From Terriglobia bacterium (GTDB lineage Bacteria > Acidobacteriota > Terriglobia > UBA7540): DNA of 64,000 nucleotides. Location of the stretch: contig DASTAW010000008.1 of the NCBI GenBank assembly GCA_035712365.1, positions 224,842 to 288,841 of the forward strand. Direction: 5' to 3'. The notes under the pieces are model-generated. The model had not been told where the DNA came from. It searched no databases and worked only from the letters and a program-made list of their open reading frames with translations. Positions 35,032 through 45,013 of the stretch are shown here, piece by piece. The first letter of the stretch is position 1. Every line of letters starts with the position of its first letter. Both the position numbers and the translations under genes were made by a program.

Positions 35032-37632
35032 ATGGGGTCCCTCCCGTTGAAAACGTCCCTGCAAGAATTCTGCTCGGTTGAATTTCAAAGCATCAGGGCG
35101 GAGTTTGAAGCCGCCGGCGATGGCCAGTCCGCCGCGCGGGCGCGCGCACAAGCCGTCGACCAGGTCATCCGTGAACTCTACAAAACCCACATCGCCTCAC
35201 TAACCGAAACCGGAGACGACCTTTGCGTGGTGGCGCTTGGCGGATACGGGCGGCGGGAGTTGTTCCCTCACTCCGATATTGATCTCCTGTTCGTTTCCAG
35301 CCGGAGTGCCACTCAGACCCGGTGCCGCGAAGCAATCGGCCTGTTTGTCCGCTCGCTTTGGGACTTGCGGCTGCGGGCCTCTCAGACTTGCAGGACGCTG
35401 GACGATTGCAGCGTTCTCCACAGGGACAACCTGGAATTCAATATTGCACTGCTGGACCTCCGCTATGTGGCGGGACCTGAAAGCCTGTTCGCCGAACTTC
35501 ATGACATCCGGGTCCCGCGGCTTCTCGTTAAGGATGGCGATAGCCTGTTGGCCAATTTGATTGACCTGACCCGCGAGCGTCATCACAAGTACGGAGACAC
35601 CATTTTCCACCTGGAGCCGAACATCAAGGAAGCGCCGGGAGGCTTTCGCGACCTTCACGTTGTCCGCTGGCTCAACATCATCTCTCGACTGGCATCCAGC
35701 GGGCATTGGAAATCGCCCGCCGACCTCAGCCCGCTCCCGAATACAACGGCGGCCGGCCAGGCATTTCAATTCCTCGCCGCCACTCGCTGCTTTCTCCATT
35801 ACCGCCAGGACCGCGACGACAATCGGCTGAGTTACGAGTTGCAGGATGCCGCTGCCGCCCGCGGCATTGGAACCAGCTTCGGACGGGAGGTTGCGCCCGC
35901 CGACTGGATGCGCTCCTATTTTCGCCATGCCAGGACCATCAAGCGCCTGGCCGGCGAAACCATGGAGGAAGTCCAGCCGGGCCGCCTGGCCCTTTACAAC
36001 CTCTATCGAGACTGGAAGTCGCGCGTCTCAAACCTCGACTTCTCGGCGGTGCGAGGAAAGATTTTGCTGAAATGGCCGTCCGAGGCGCGCGATTTTGGTT
36101 ACCTGATGCGCCTGTTCGAGTTCATCGCGAGGCACGGGCTTGAAATGAGTCGCGAAGCAGAGCTATGGGTGCAGCAGTCGCTTTCCGGCGGGCTGGGCAG
36201 TGCACAGAACCAGCCCCAATTCTGGCCGCAATTCTGCCGCATTCTTTCCCTGCCCCACGCCATCGACGCGCTCCGGGCCATGCACCGTTCTGGCTGGCTC
36301 GAGGAGTTTTTCCCTGAACTCCGCGCGATCGACGCGCTGGTGATCAGGGATTTTTACCATCGCTACACGGTTGACGAGCACTCGCTTTTGACCATCCAGA
36401 ATATTTGCGCTCTGAGAAACGCGGAAAGCGAATGGGACCGGAAATTCGGAGAAATCCGGGCCGAACTCGAAGGACCGCACCTGCTGCTGTTTGCGCTGTT
36501 ATTCCACGATGTCGGCAAAGGGATGGCGGCCGAAAACCATATCGACGGAAGCCTGCAGGCCGTCGAGCAGGTTTTCACACGGATTCAAGTAGGGCCTGAA
36601 GAGCGCCAGACTATCCGCTTCCTCATCCGCTGGCACCTGGAAATGTCGGTCTCGTTCCAGCACCGCGACATTTTCGATCCTGCTACGGTCCGGCACATGA
36701 TGGAGGTTGTTGGGTCCCAAAATCGTCTCAAGATGCTTACTCTTCTGACCTATGCCGACATCAAATCGGTCAACCCGGAGGCCATGACTCCGTGGAAGGC
36801 CGAGATGCTGTGGACGCTCTACGTCGCCACATCGAACGCGCTCGCCCGCAGCCTGGATAGTGACCGGATCGTTTCCGGCGAGGAAGCCGTTCTGGCCGAA
36901 CGCGGGGCGGCTTCTTTGGAACGAAACGGCGCATTGCCGGAAGGGGCCGGCAAATTTCTCGAAGGGCTGCCGAAGCGGTACCTTCGAATTCATTCAGCGG
37001 AGGAGATCGAGACTCATTATCTTATGGCGCAAGGGATCTCCCGCAACCCGGTCCAGACATTGTTGAGAAACCGTGGCCACTGCTGGGAACTGATGGTCCT
37101 GACCCGGGACCGCCCCAGGCTTTTTGCCTCCCTTGCAGGAGTATTGACGGCCTGGGGAATGAACATCGTGTCGGCGGAAGCCTTTGCCAACAGCGCGGGA
37201 ATTGTTCTGGACACTTTCCGTTTTGTTGACCTGTTTCACACGCTGGACCTGAACCCTGCCGAACGAGACCGCTTACAGCAAACCATCGACGACACTCTGA
37301 CCGGCCGCAAGGGCCTTGATGAGTTGATGGGTGGCCGTATTCATCGCGAGACCCGTTCTGCCGCCGGTCCCAAAGTGCCGACCGCGATTCGGTTCGATGA
37401 AACCTCATCGTCTCACAGCACCGTCCTTGAGCTTACGACCCAGGACCGCCCCGGACTGCTCTACCAGATCAGTTCTCTTCTGGCCGGGCATCGTTGCAAC
37501 ATCGAGGTGGCTGCGATTGACACGCAGGGGCGAAAGGCCATCGACGTTTTTTATCTGACCATCGATGGAAACAAGCTCAGTTCTTCGGATAAACAGGCCA
37601 TTGAAGATGCGTTGCTCACCTTCCTTCGATAG
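35032..37632 (+). CDS. glnD: [Protein-PII] uridylyltransferase / uridylyl-removing enzyme GlnD
   Basis: GlnD senses glutamine and adds or removes UMP on PII to set nitrogen assimilation. The 866-residue chain has the nucleotidyltransferase motif ALGGYGRRELFPHSDIDLLF (about 65-84). It then has a GlnD-type helical linker, an HD domain (LLFHDVGKGMAAENH, about 488-502) for deuridylylation, and two C-terminal ACT domains (LMVLTRDRPRLFASLAGVL and LELTTQDRPGLLYQISSLL). All catalytic parts look intact. A GTG two codons upstream (35026) is an alternative start. No glnB or glnK is next to it; a tRNA gene follows. Confidence 0.93.
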   Translation: MGSLPLKTSLQEFCSVEFQSIRAEFEAAGDGQSAARARAQAVDQVIRELYKTHIASLTETGDDLCVVALGGYGRRELFPHSDIDLLFVSSRSATQTRCREAIGLFVRSLWDLRLRASQTCRTLDDCSVLHRDNLEFNIALLDLRYVAGPESLFAELHDIRVPRLLVKDGDSLLANLIDLTRERHHKYGDTIFHLEPNIKEAPGGFRDLHVVRWLNIISRLASSGHWKSPADLSPLPNTTAAGQAFQFLAATRCFLHYRQDRDDNRLSYELQDAAAARGIGTSFGREVAPADWMRSYFRHARTIKRLAGETMEEVQPGRLALYNLYRDWKSRVSNLDFSAVRGKILLKWPSEARDFGYLMRLFEFIARHGLEMSREAELWVQQSLSGGLGSAQNQPQFWPQFCRILSLPHAIDALRAMHRSGWLEEFFPELRAIDALVIRDFYHRYTVDEHSLLTIQNICALRNAESEWDRKFGEIRAELEGPHLLLFALLFHDVGKGMAAENHIDGSLQAVEQVFTRIQVGPEERQTIRFLIRWHLEMSVSFQHRDIFDPATVRHMMEVVGSQNRLKMLTLLTYADIKSVNPEAMTPWKAEMLWTLYVATSNALARSLDSDRIVSGEEAVLAERGAASLERNGALPEGAGKFLEGLPKRYLRIHSAEEIETHYLMAQGISRNPVQTLLRNRGHCWELMVLTRDRPRLFASLAGVLTAWGMNIVSAEAFANSAGIVLDTFRFVDLFHTLDLNPAERDRLQQTIDDTLTGRKGLDELMGGRIHRETRSAAGPKVPTAIRFDETSSSHSTVLELTTQDRPGLLYQISSLLAGHRCNIEVAAIDTQGRKAIDVFYLTIDGNKLSSSDKQAIEDALLTFLR

Positions 37633-37693
37633 GCGTTTCCAGGCGCATTCGCGAACTTCGCGTGTTGTTCGAGCGGTCCACCAAGGCGGGAGA

Positions 37694-37770
37694 TGGCAGG
37701 CGTGGAGGGACTCGAACCCCCGACCCTCGGATTAGAAATCCGATGCTCTATCCGGCTGAGCTACACGCCC
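37694..37770 (-). tRNA. tRNA-Arg (UCU)
   Basis: A complete cloverleaf reads on the minus strand from 37770 to 37697, with CCA encoded at 37696-37694. The anticodon stem is TCGGA/TCCGA around the loop TTTCTAA, giving anticodon TCT. The T-loop TTCGAGT is intact. Confidence 0.95.
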
Positions 37771-37821
37771 TCAGTATCTTCAAAATCTTATCACAGGGAA
37801 ATTGGCCGGACCGGCGCCCGC

Positions 37822-39933
37822 TTACCTTGGGGTGGCGTCGGGGAGGCCGCCATCCACGGGCAGAGTGGCGCCGGTGGTGGGGGTCTGGCGGGTGGCGAAG
37901 AACATCACCGCCCGAGCCACGTCTGCTGCCGTTACCCGCGTCTTCAGCAGGTTCCGCTGGCGATAGTATTCCTCCAGTCCCTGTTCGTCCAACCCTCGCG
38001 CCCGCATCCGCTCCGGACCCACCGTCGCCCACAATCCTGACCTTCTGCTGCCGTGCGCGAACACCGCGTCCGGCGCCACCATGTTGACTCGCACTCCCAG
38101 CAGGGCCAACTCCAGGCTGGCGATCCGCGCCAACTGGTGCGCCGCCGCCTTGGTCGCGCTGTACGCCCCAAAGCCCACTCCCGGCGCAAACACGTTCTTC
38201 GTCGAAACCATCACCACATCCCCGCCCGTCTGCTGAAGTTTGAAATGCCGCCCCGCCTCCGCCAGCACGTTCAGCGTCCCTTCCACGTTCACTCGCTCCA
38301 ATCTCCGGAACGCCTCCAGTTCCATCTCCTCCAGCTTTGCCGCGTGCGCCAGCCCCGCGTTCACCACCACCAGGTCCACTCCCCCCCACTGCCGGACCAC
38401 CGCTCCCATCGCGCGGCGCACCGATTCCTGCTCCGTCACGTCCATGTGCAGGCTGATGGCCTGGTCTTCGAACTTCGCTTTCAACTCTTCCCCGAGGCGC
38501 TCCAGAGTCTCGCCGGCCAGGTCCGTCAGCGCCACCTGGCAGCCGGCCTCGAGCAGCCTCTCAGCTATCGCCGACCCGATTGCTCCCGCCGCCCCAGTAA
38601 CCACAGCCACCTGCCGCTCCAGCGCGCGCTTCCCGCCATTGCCGTTCAGTTTGGCTTCTTGCAGCATGTGGTATTCCATTTCGAACAGGTGCTCTTCCCC
38701 CAGCCCCTCATACTGGCCCATCGCCGCAATCTTCCTCTTCACCTCGAGAGTATGCGCCGTGATGTCCCGCGCAATCCGGCTGGCCCTGCCGTTCCGCCCC
38801 GCGCACAGGGCTCCCAGCCCCGGCATCAGCACCACTCGCGGATACGGGTCGCGCCTTTCCACTCCTTGCGCCAGCTTGCCCGCGTGCCGCTCGAAATACC
38901 CATCGTAGGCCTTCACGTAATCCTCGAGGGCGCTCGCTATCTGCCCCCGCAGTTTCGCCAGATCGTTGTAATCGGGCGACTCGATCCAGAGCGGCAGGCC
39001 CTTGGTGCGGATCAAATGATCGGAAGTCAGCGGCGGCGTCAGCGCCAGCAGCTTCCCTTCCGCCGAATCCACAAACTCCAGCACCTCGCGCTCCGTCAGA
39101 GCGTTCAAAATTACCCGCCGCCATGGCCGGTTCTCATCCCCTGACGCTTCTGCCAGCAGCCCCCGTACGATGGGCGCCACCCGCTCCAGGCGGGCTGCCG
39201 CGGTTTCGGCGGGCGTCGAGACTTGCACCGTCAGCCGGCGCTTCGCCTTCTCCTCCAGATAGCGCTCCGCCGCATCCACCAGCTCGATCGTCCTTTCGTA
39301 GGATTCCCGCGCCGTCTCTCCCCACGTCACCAGCCCATGCTGCCTCCACACCATGCCCACTGCATCAGGCGATGCCTCCAGCACCTTAATCGCTTCCTTC
39401 GCCAGATCAAACCCTGGCCGCACGTAAGGCAGAACAATTATTTTTTCGCCCAGCGCCTCCCGCACCCGTTCGGTCCCCCCCGTCTGGTTCGTCAACGCCA
39501 GGATGGCGTCCGCGTGAGTGTGATCCACGTATTTCGCCGGTAGAAAGGCGTGCGCCAGCGTTTCAATCGAGGGATTCGGAGCGCGGCAGTCGAGCAGGTG
39601 CGTCCGAAATTCGTTCGCCATCCGCTCGTCCGAGAGGCTGGCCAGCGTCCGGAGCCGCCGCAGGTAGTCGAGATCGAGCGGCGCATGGCCTTCCGGCGTG
39701 ATCTTCGCGAGATCGCATCCCGACGCCTTGACGAAGACCGCCGCCATCGGCTCTCCCCAGGCGTTCCGCCACTTCCCCTTCACCGAGGTGTTCCCGCCCC
39801 CGTGCAAGACCACGTCCTGCTCCTGCCCGATCAGCCTGCTGGTGTAGGTCCGCAGGGCCAGGCCTTCGCCCCAGGCGGTCCCGTACTCCGCCACATACTT
39901 CGCCGCTTCCGCGTCATTCCATCGGCTCTTCAA
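37822..39933 (-). CDS. Bifunctional rhamnulose-1-phosphate aldolase / short-chain dehydrogenase-like protein (RhaEW type)
   Basis: This 703-residue two-domain enzyme has an N-terminal class II aldolase/adducin domain (about 1-420) with LHGGGNTSVK, YVDHTHADAI holding zinc histidines, and MVWRQHGLVTWG. The C-terminal SDR domain (about 440-700) has VTGAAGAIGSAIAERL for NAD(P), VVNAGLAH and the catalytic YSATKAA. In the RhaEW pathway the aldolase cleaves L-rhamnulose-1-phosphate and the SDR oxidises the lactaldehyde released. The rest of a rhamnose pathway is missing here, and the partners are an Rpe and an LsrF-like aldolase, so another deoxy-sugar phosphate is possible. Last gene of the operon. 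Confidence 0.85.
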   Translation of the reverse strand: MKSRWNDAEAAKYVAEYGTAWGEGLALRTYTSRLIGQEQDVVLHGGGNTSVKGKWRNAWGEPMAAVFVKASGCDLAKITPEGHAPLDLDYLRRLRTLASLSDERMANEFRTHLLDCRAPNPSIETLAHAFLPAKYVDHTHADAILALTNQTGGTERVREALGEKIIVLPYVRPGFDLAKEAIKVLEASPDAVGMVWRQHGLVTWGETARESYERTIELVDAAERYLEEKAKRRLTVQVSTPAETAAARLERVAPIVRGLLAEASGDENRPWRRVILNALTEREVLEFVDSAEGKLLALTPPLTSDHLIRTKGLPLWIESPDYNDLAKLRGQIASALEDYVKAYDGYFERHAGKLAQGVERRDPYPRVVLMPGLGALCAGRNGRASRIARDITAHTLEVKRKIAAMGQYEGLGEEHLFEMEYHMLQEAKLNGNGGKRALERQVAVVTGAAGAIGSAIAERLLEAGCQVALTDLAGETLERLGEELKAKFEDQAISLHMDVTEQESVRRAMGAVVRQWGGVDLVVVNAGLAHAAKLEEMELEAFRRLERVNVEGTLNVLAEAGRHFKLQQTGGDVVMVSTKNVFAPGVGFGAYSATKAAAHQLARIASLELALLGVRVNMVAPDAVFAHGSRRSGLWATVGPERMRARGLDEQGLEEYYRQRNLLKTRVTAADVARAVMFFATRQTPTTGATLPVDGGLPDATPR

Positions 39934-39939
39934 GTCTCT

Positions 39940-40656
39940 CTACCCCTTTGCGGACCCCACCGCCTGCAGCATCATCCGGGCGTTCTCCCGCGCCGCCCTG
40001 CCGTCAAAGATTGCGCTGCCTGCCACCACCAGGTCCACGCCGGTGCTCGCTATCTCCGCTGCATTGTCCCTGGTAATTCCGCCATCTACGCAGATCAGAA
40101 TCTCTTTTCCGGACGCCTCGATGGTCTTTCTCACCTGCTGAATGCGTCCGAAGGTCGAGGCGGCGAACTTCTGGCCGCTCCACCCAGGGTTCACCCCTAG
40201 CAGCAGCACCATTTCGATTTCTTCCAGCAACGGATTCAGGGTTTCAAGCGGCATCCCGGGATTCAAGGCGACGCCGCGAATGATCCCTCGCTCGCGGTCG
40301 TTGACGTTCTCCATCCCGCCCAGCTCCTGCAGCACCCGGTGCGGATGCGCCGAGGCGTCCGGATGGACCGTCACGATGTCCGCTCCCGCTTCCACGTATT
40401 CCCGCACCTTCCCCAGCGGCTCCTCGATCATCAGGTGTACATCTTTCAGCATTGGGGTCTTGATGGCTTTCACCAGCGGCGGCCCCGCCGTCATCCACGG
40501 GCAGTAAACGCCGTCCATCACGTCCACGTGCACCATCCGCGCGCCCTCTTGTTCGAGCAGCCGCAGCTCCGATCCGAGGTCCAGCAGGTCCGCCGTCAAA
40601 ATTCCAACACTCAGCGTCGGAGCTTTTCTGCGCAACTGTTCCAGGCTGCTTCCCAT
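39940..40656 (-). CDS. rpe: Ribulose-phosphate 3-epimerase-like protein
   Basis: This 238-residue TIM-barrel epimerase shows the Rpe landmarks: SVGILTADLLDL near the start, VHVDVMDGVYCP (metal ligands and catalytic Asp, about 41-52), KDVHLMIEEP, VNPGWSGQKF and ICVDGGITRDNA. It would interconvert ribulose- and xylulose-5-phosphate or a similar ketose phosphate. Substitutions such as ADLL for the usual ADFA suggest a paralogue specialised for this operon rather than the housekeeping enzyme. Gaps of 3 and 6 bp to its neighbours make co-transcription almost certain. Confidence 0.87.
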   Translation of the reverse strand: MGSSLEQLRRKAPTLSVGILTADLLDLGSELRLLEQEGARMVHVDVMDGVYCPWMTAGPPLVKAIKTPMLKDVHLMIEEPLGKVREYVEAGADIVTVHPDASAHPHRVLQELGGMENVNDRERGIIRGVALNPGMPLETLNPLLEEIEMVLLLGVNPGWSGQKFAASTFGRIQQVRKTIEASGKEILICVDGGITRDNAAEIASTGVDLVVAGSAIFDGRAARENARMMLQAVGSAKG

Positions 40657-40659
40657 CGC

Positions 40660-41565
40660 TTACCGCCCCGCCGCGGCTTCAACGCCCTTCTGGCGCCGCA
40701 GCGTCTGGTAAAACTCGTAAGCGTGTTCCGGCTTCATCGACTCGTGTACCACCTTCCCCACTGCCTGGATCATCGCCGCCGGCGCCTCCGACTGGAAGAT
40801 GTTTCTTCCCATGTCCACTCCCGCCGCTCCCTCGGAGATGGCGCGATAGGCCATCTTCAGAGCGTCCAGTTCGGCGACCTTCTTGCCGCCTGCCATCACC
40901 ACCGGCACCGGGCACGATGCCGTCACCGTCTCAAATCCTTCCCCAATGTAGTACGTCTTCACCACCTGCGCACCCAATTCCGCGCAAATCCGGCACGCCA
41001 ATCTCAGATACCGCGCGTCCCGCGTCAGCTCTTTACCCACCGCCGTCACTCCCAGCGTCACAATCCCGTGCCGGTTTCCCGCGTCCACCAGGCGCGTCAG
41101 GTTGTGTACCGTCTGTGATTCATACTCGCCTCCCACAAACACCTGCACCGCCATCGCCGCCACGTTCAACCGCACGCAGTCTTCGATGTCCACCGCAATC
41201 TGCTCGTTTGAAAGCTCCTTCAGGATGCTTGGCCCGCCGCTCGCCCGCAGCACCACTCCGCCGCCAAAAGAAGCCGGAATCGTCGAGCGCAGCATTCCTC
41301 GCGTCAGCATCAGGGCGTTCGCGTAGGGCAGCAGCGGCACGATGTTCAGGTCCACCCGCTCGAGGCCCGTCGTCGGCCCCTGGAAGTACCCGTGGTCGAT
41401 CGCCAGCATCACCGTGCGCCCCGACGCCGGATTGAAGATCCGCGCCAGCCGGTTCTGCATCCCCCAGTCCAGGGCTCCCGATCCCTTCAGAAAAAACGCC
41501 TCTTGACGCGCTTCCACTTCGGGATAGAAATTCTTCGCCTCGCCCTTGCCTTCCAGATCTGCCAT
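40660..41565 (-). CDS. lsrF: LsrF-like class I aldolase/thiolase
   Basis: The 301-residue sequence matches what I remember of E. coli LsrF over most of its length: [53 protein letters not shown] and [11 protein letters not shown]. LsrF transfers an acetyl group from phosphorylated AI-2 breakdown product to CoA. No lsrK, lsrB or lsrR is present, so a role in AI-2 turnover is doubtful; an aldol reaction on another ketose phosphate fits the epimerase and aldolase genes after it. First gene of the operon, divergent from an SDR gene. Confidence 0.85.
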   Translation of the reverse strand: MADLEGKGEAKNFYPEVEARQEAFFLKGSGALDWGMQNRLARIFNPASGRTVMLAIDHGYFQGPTTGLERVDLNIVPLLPYANALMLTRGMLRSTIPASFGGGVVLRASGGPSILKELSNEQIAVDIEDCVRLNVAAMAVQVFVGGEYESQTVHNLTRLVDAGNRHGIVTLGVTAVGKELTRDARYLRLACRICAELGAQVVKTYYIGEGFETVTASCPVPVVMAGGKKVAELDALKMAYRAISEGAAGVDMGRNIFQSEAPAAMIQAVGKVVHESMKPEHAYEFYQTLRRQKGVEAAAGR

Positions 41566-41770
41566 CGCCTCTCCTCCTTGCTGTTATTTATTCCCACAAG
41601 CCAGACGCCAGAACCATTTATGGTAGCAGAGTGGGTCCACTTTCCTGTACTCCGCGCCCTGCGAAAGCGCCAGGCGCCGGGACTCGAAACGTTCCGGTCA
41701 GATCGACCTTGAGAAGTGATATTATCCTGCCGTCATCAAGTCGTGAAGCCCCAAAGGAGAAATTTTAATC

Positions 41771-42580
41771 ATGGACTTCAAGGGAAAGGTTGCGATTGTA
41801 ACGGGCGGCGGCTCGGGCATCGGGAAGGCCTGCGCGCAGGAATTTATTGAGCGGAACGCCGCGGTGGCGGTGGTCGATCGCGATGTAAAAAGCGGCGCGA
41901 AAACGGCGGTCGAGCTGAAGCGCAAGGGAGGCAAGGCGGAGTTTTTTCATCTCGATGTGGCTTCCGCTTCCGAGATCGAGAAGGTGGCGCCGGAAATCGT
42001 CTCCGCTTTCGGCGGCATCGATATTCTTGTGAACAATGCCGGCATTCAGCGATATGGCACCGTCACTACGGTTTCAGAAAAGGAATGGGACGAGGTGCTG
42101 AACATCAACCTAAAGGGCGCCTTCCTCATGTCCAAATACGCCATCCCACAAATGATCGAGCGCGGCGGCGGAGCCATCGTGATCACCGGATCGGTGCAAT
42201 CCGTCGCGGCGCAGCGCAATTCGGTCCATTACGTTGTGAGTAAACATGGCCTTTTGGGACTCACGCGATCGATTGCTCTCGACTACGGAAAGCAGAATAT
42301 CCGGGCGAACTGCGTTCTTCCCGGCGCCATCGATACTCCGATGCTGCATTGGGCCGCCAACCTCGACAGCCATCCGGAAAACGTGCTGGAAGCCTGCAAC
42401 AGCGTTCACCTGAGAGGAAAAATGGGGCGGCCGGAGGAGGTGGCGCACGTCATCGTGTTTCTGGCCAGCGACCTCGCCTCGTTTATGACGGGCTCGGCGG
42501 TGATGGTGGAAGGCGGGCTGCTTGTTCCCGTGGGCGGAATGGCCTTTCAGGAATCGGGAACAGGTTCAACGAAGGCATAA
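41771..42580 (+). CDS. Short-chain dehydrogenase/reductase
   Basis: This 269-residue Rossmann-fold oxidoreductase has the NAD(P) motif VTGGGSGIGKACAQEF (about 11-26), NNAGIQRYG, catalytic Ser in ITGSVQSVAAQ and YVVSKHG with the catalytic Tyr and Lys. An Asp at the end of the second strand (VVDRD) favours NAD over NADP. Classical SDRs of this kind oxidise sugars, polyols or hydroxy acids. An AAGGAG site 11 nt before the ATG supports the start. It is divergent from the lsrF-rpe-rhaEW-like operon and may act in the same pathway. Confidence 0.9.
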   Translation: MDFKGKVAIVTGGGSGIGKACAQEFIERNAAVAVVDRDVKSGAKTAVELKRKGGKAEFFHLDVASASEIEKVAPEIVSAFGGIDILVNNAGIQRYGTVTTVSEKEWDEVLNINLKGAFLMSKYAIPQMIERGGGAIVITGSVQSVAAQRNSVHYVVSKHGLLGLTRSIALDYGKQNIRANCVLPGAIDTPMLHWAANLDSHPENVLEACNSVHLRGKMGRPEEVAHVIVFLASDLASFMTGSAVMVEGGLLVPVGGMAFQESGTGSTKA

Positions 42581-42787
42581 GCTGGGCCGCGGTTGCGATT
42601 AATCTATGCGAAAAACCTCGGCACGCCAATTTGCTGACCGCTGTGGCCGCTGCTATACTGCTGGCTTGGAATTGGAACCGGTTGGCTTTGCACCGAGATT
42701 CTCAATCGAACTTTGTCGCCCGGTAGTCCCCAGCAACTCATAAAATAAGCCGCGGACCTGGTGTGCTCCACGGTAAGCGCTTTTTCA

Positions 42788-45013
42788 ATGCCGAAAGATC
42801 CGCAAACATCCCAATCCAACATTCCTGAAGCGACGGAAAAGCCCGCAACAGCGGGACCCGGCCGCCGGAGCATCCCGAGCACGGAAGAGATTGCCGAACT
42901 CGAACGGCTGTTGAGCCTGTGCGAGGTCCAATCAGTGCGGTCAGGCGTCCCCTTCCCGCTGGGGGCGACCCTCCGGGCCAACGGTGTCAACTTTGCAGTC
43001 TTCAGCCGCAATGCGACAGGGGTACGCCTGGACTTTTTCAACCGGCCCGAGGACGCCATGCCGTCGCGGTCCATCCTGCTGAACCCGGCCCGGAACAAGA
43101 CCGGAGATGTGTGGCACGTGTGGCTGGAAGGTATCCGCCCAGGGCAGTTCTATGGGTATCGGTTTGCCGGGCCCTATGCTCCACAGCAGGGACACCGGTT
43201 TAATCCTGACAAGCTGTTGGTAGACTCCTGCGCCCGGGCGATTGCGCCCGTCCCCGGCCGAAGCTATCGCAAGGCCCTCGGCTACGATCCTTCCTCGCCT
43301 CTTCGGGACCTGTCCTACTCGACTTTCGATGACGCCGCCACGGCCCCCAAATGCGTAGTGACGCACCCTGATTTCGATTGGCAGGATGACCAGCCGCTCC
43401 GGCTGCCCTGGGACTCAACCGTCATCTACGAGCTGCACGTGCGGGGCTTTACCGTCCATCCCAGTTCAGGCGTGGCGTTTCCAGGAACATACCACGGCCT
43501 GATTGAGAAGATTCCATACCTCAAGGAGCTTGGCGTAACCGCGGTGGAACTGATGCCGGTGCAGGAATTCAATGAGTTTCATATGCCGCGCATCAATCCT
43601 CAGACCGGCAAACGCCTGCGCAACTACTGGGGTTACGATCCGCTCAACTTCTTTTCGCCGAAAGCCTCCTACGCAAGCGTACACGAGGAAGGAGCGCAAG
43701 TCCTCGAATTCAAGGAGATGGTGCGGGCGTTTCATGCCGCGGGACTGGAGGTGATTGTCGACGTCGTGTTCAACCATACGGTGGAAGGCAATGAGCTGGG
43801 GCCGACCGTCTGCTTCCGGGGCATCGACAACGCCATTTACTACTGGCTTGCCGACGACAAACGTCACTACCGCGATTTTTCCGGCACCGGCCAGACGTTG
43901 AATGCAACGCATCCCGTGGTGCGCGACCTGATTCTGGACGCCCTGCGGTACTGGGTGATCGAGATGCACGTTGACGGGTTCCGGTTTGATCTGGCGTCAG
44001 TGCTGGGGCGGGACCGGAAGGGCAACATCCTTTCCGATGCCCCTCTGCTGGAGCGCATCGCCGAGGACCCGATCCTTCGTGACGCCAAGCTGATAGCCGA
44101 GGCGTGGGACGCGGCCGGGGCTTACCAGGTGGGTGGCTTCTCCTTTCATCGCTGGGCTGAGTGGAATGGCCGGTACCGGGATGACATCCGGAAGTTCTGG
44201 CGGGGCGACGAGGGGATGGCGCCCTTATTCGCCAGCCGCATCACGGGGAGTCAGGATTTGTACCACGAATCAGGAAAAGGGCCGGAGTGCAGCATCAACT
44301 TTATTACCTGTCATGACGGCTTTACCATGAATGACCTGGTCAGCTATTCAAAGAAACATAATGAGGCCAACGGCGAAGAGAACCGTGACGGCACGGATGC
44401 AGACTACAGCGAGAACCATGGCGTCGAGGGCGAAACGGACGACCCTGGAGTTGACGCGGTCCGCTGCCGGCAGATTAAGAACCTGCTGCTGACGCTCGCC
44501 ATCTCCCGCGGCGTGCCGATGGTCCTTGCCGGGGATGAATTCCGCCGGACCCAGCGTGGGAACAACAACGCCTATTGCCAGGACAATGAGGTGAGCTGGG
44601 TGGACTGGTCATTGCTCGGACGGAACCGCGACGTCTTTCAATTTGCCCGCGGCGTGCTCGCCTTCCGTCGGGCGCATCCCGTGTTGCGCCGTGAAGCCTA
44701 CTATACCGACGGGGAGCTGCAGTGGTTTGATCCGAAGGGTCAAGGTCCGGATTGGTTCGATCCGCGCCAGAAATCCCTGGCCTGTCTGGTCCGGGGAGAG
44801 AATAGCCACGAACTCTTCCTCATGTTCAATGCTGACATCACTGGAACCAGGTTCGTACTGCCCGCCCCGCGTTCAGGCCGATGGCACCTGTCTGCCGACA
44901 CCACGCGGCCCACGCCCAGGAATTTTTACACCGCCGGGGCTGCGGTCCTTCTTCGAAATCCCTCGAGTTATCTGGTGGCGGGCAGAGCGGCGGCCATTCT
45001 TGAGGCACGCTGA
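42788..45013 (+). CDS. glgX: Glycogen debranching enzyme GlgX
   Basis: This GH13 enzyme of about 741 residues has an N-terminal CBM48 domain (FPLGATLRANGVNFAVFSRN, about 45-64). A catalytic barrel follows with VIVDVVFNHTVEG, VDGFRFDLASVLGRD (nucleophile Asp), LIAEAWDAAG (acid/base Glu) and ITCHDGFTMNDLVSY. It hydrolyses alpha-1,6 branches left after phosphorylase action on glycogen. ATG at 42788 is chosen; an in-frame GTG at 42761 is possible. It ends exactly where the convergent glgP ends, so the two catabolic glycogen enzymes meet tail to tail. Confidence 0.92.
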   Translation: MPKDPQTSQSNIPEATEKPATAGPGRRSIPSTEEIAELERLLSLCEVQSVRSGVPFPLGATLRANGVNFAVFSRNATGVRLDFFNRPEDAMPSRSILLNPARNKTGDVWHVWLEGIRPGQFYGYRFAGPYAPQQGHRFNPDKLLVDSCARAIAPVPGRSYRKALGYDPSSPLRDLSYSTFDDAATAPKCVVTHPDFDWQDDQPLRLPWDSTVIYELHVRGFTVHPSSGVAFPGTYHGLIEKIPYLKELGVTAVELMPVQEFNEFHMPRINPQTGKRLRNYWGYDPLNFFSPKASYASVHEEGAQVLEFKEMVRAFHAAGLEVIVDVVFNHTVEGNELGPTVCFRGIDNAIYYWLADDKRHYRDFSGTGQTLNATHPVVRDLILDALRYWVIEMHVDGFRFDLASVLGRDRKGNILSDAPLLERIAEDPILRDAKLIAEAWDAAGAYQVGGFSFHRWAEWNGRYRDDIRKFWRGDEGMAPLFASRITGSQDLYHESGKGPECSINFITCHDGFTMNDLVSYSKKHNEANGEENRDGTDADYSENHGVEGETDDPGVDAVRCRQIKNLLLTLAISRGVPMVLAGDEFRRTQRGNNNAYCQDNEVSWVDWSLLGRNRDVFQFARGVLAFRRAHPVLRREAYYTDGELQWFDPKGQGPDWFDPRQKSLACLVRGENSHELFLMFNADITGTRFVLPAPRSGRWHLSADTTRPTPRNFYTAGAAVLLRNPSSYLVAGRAAAILEAR

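Noticed and set aside
38053..39144. 363-codon open frame on the plus strand
   Set aside because: Antisense to the aldolase-dehydrogenase gene; Arg/His/Gln-rich shadow.
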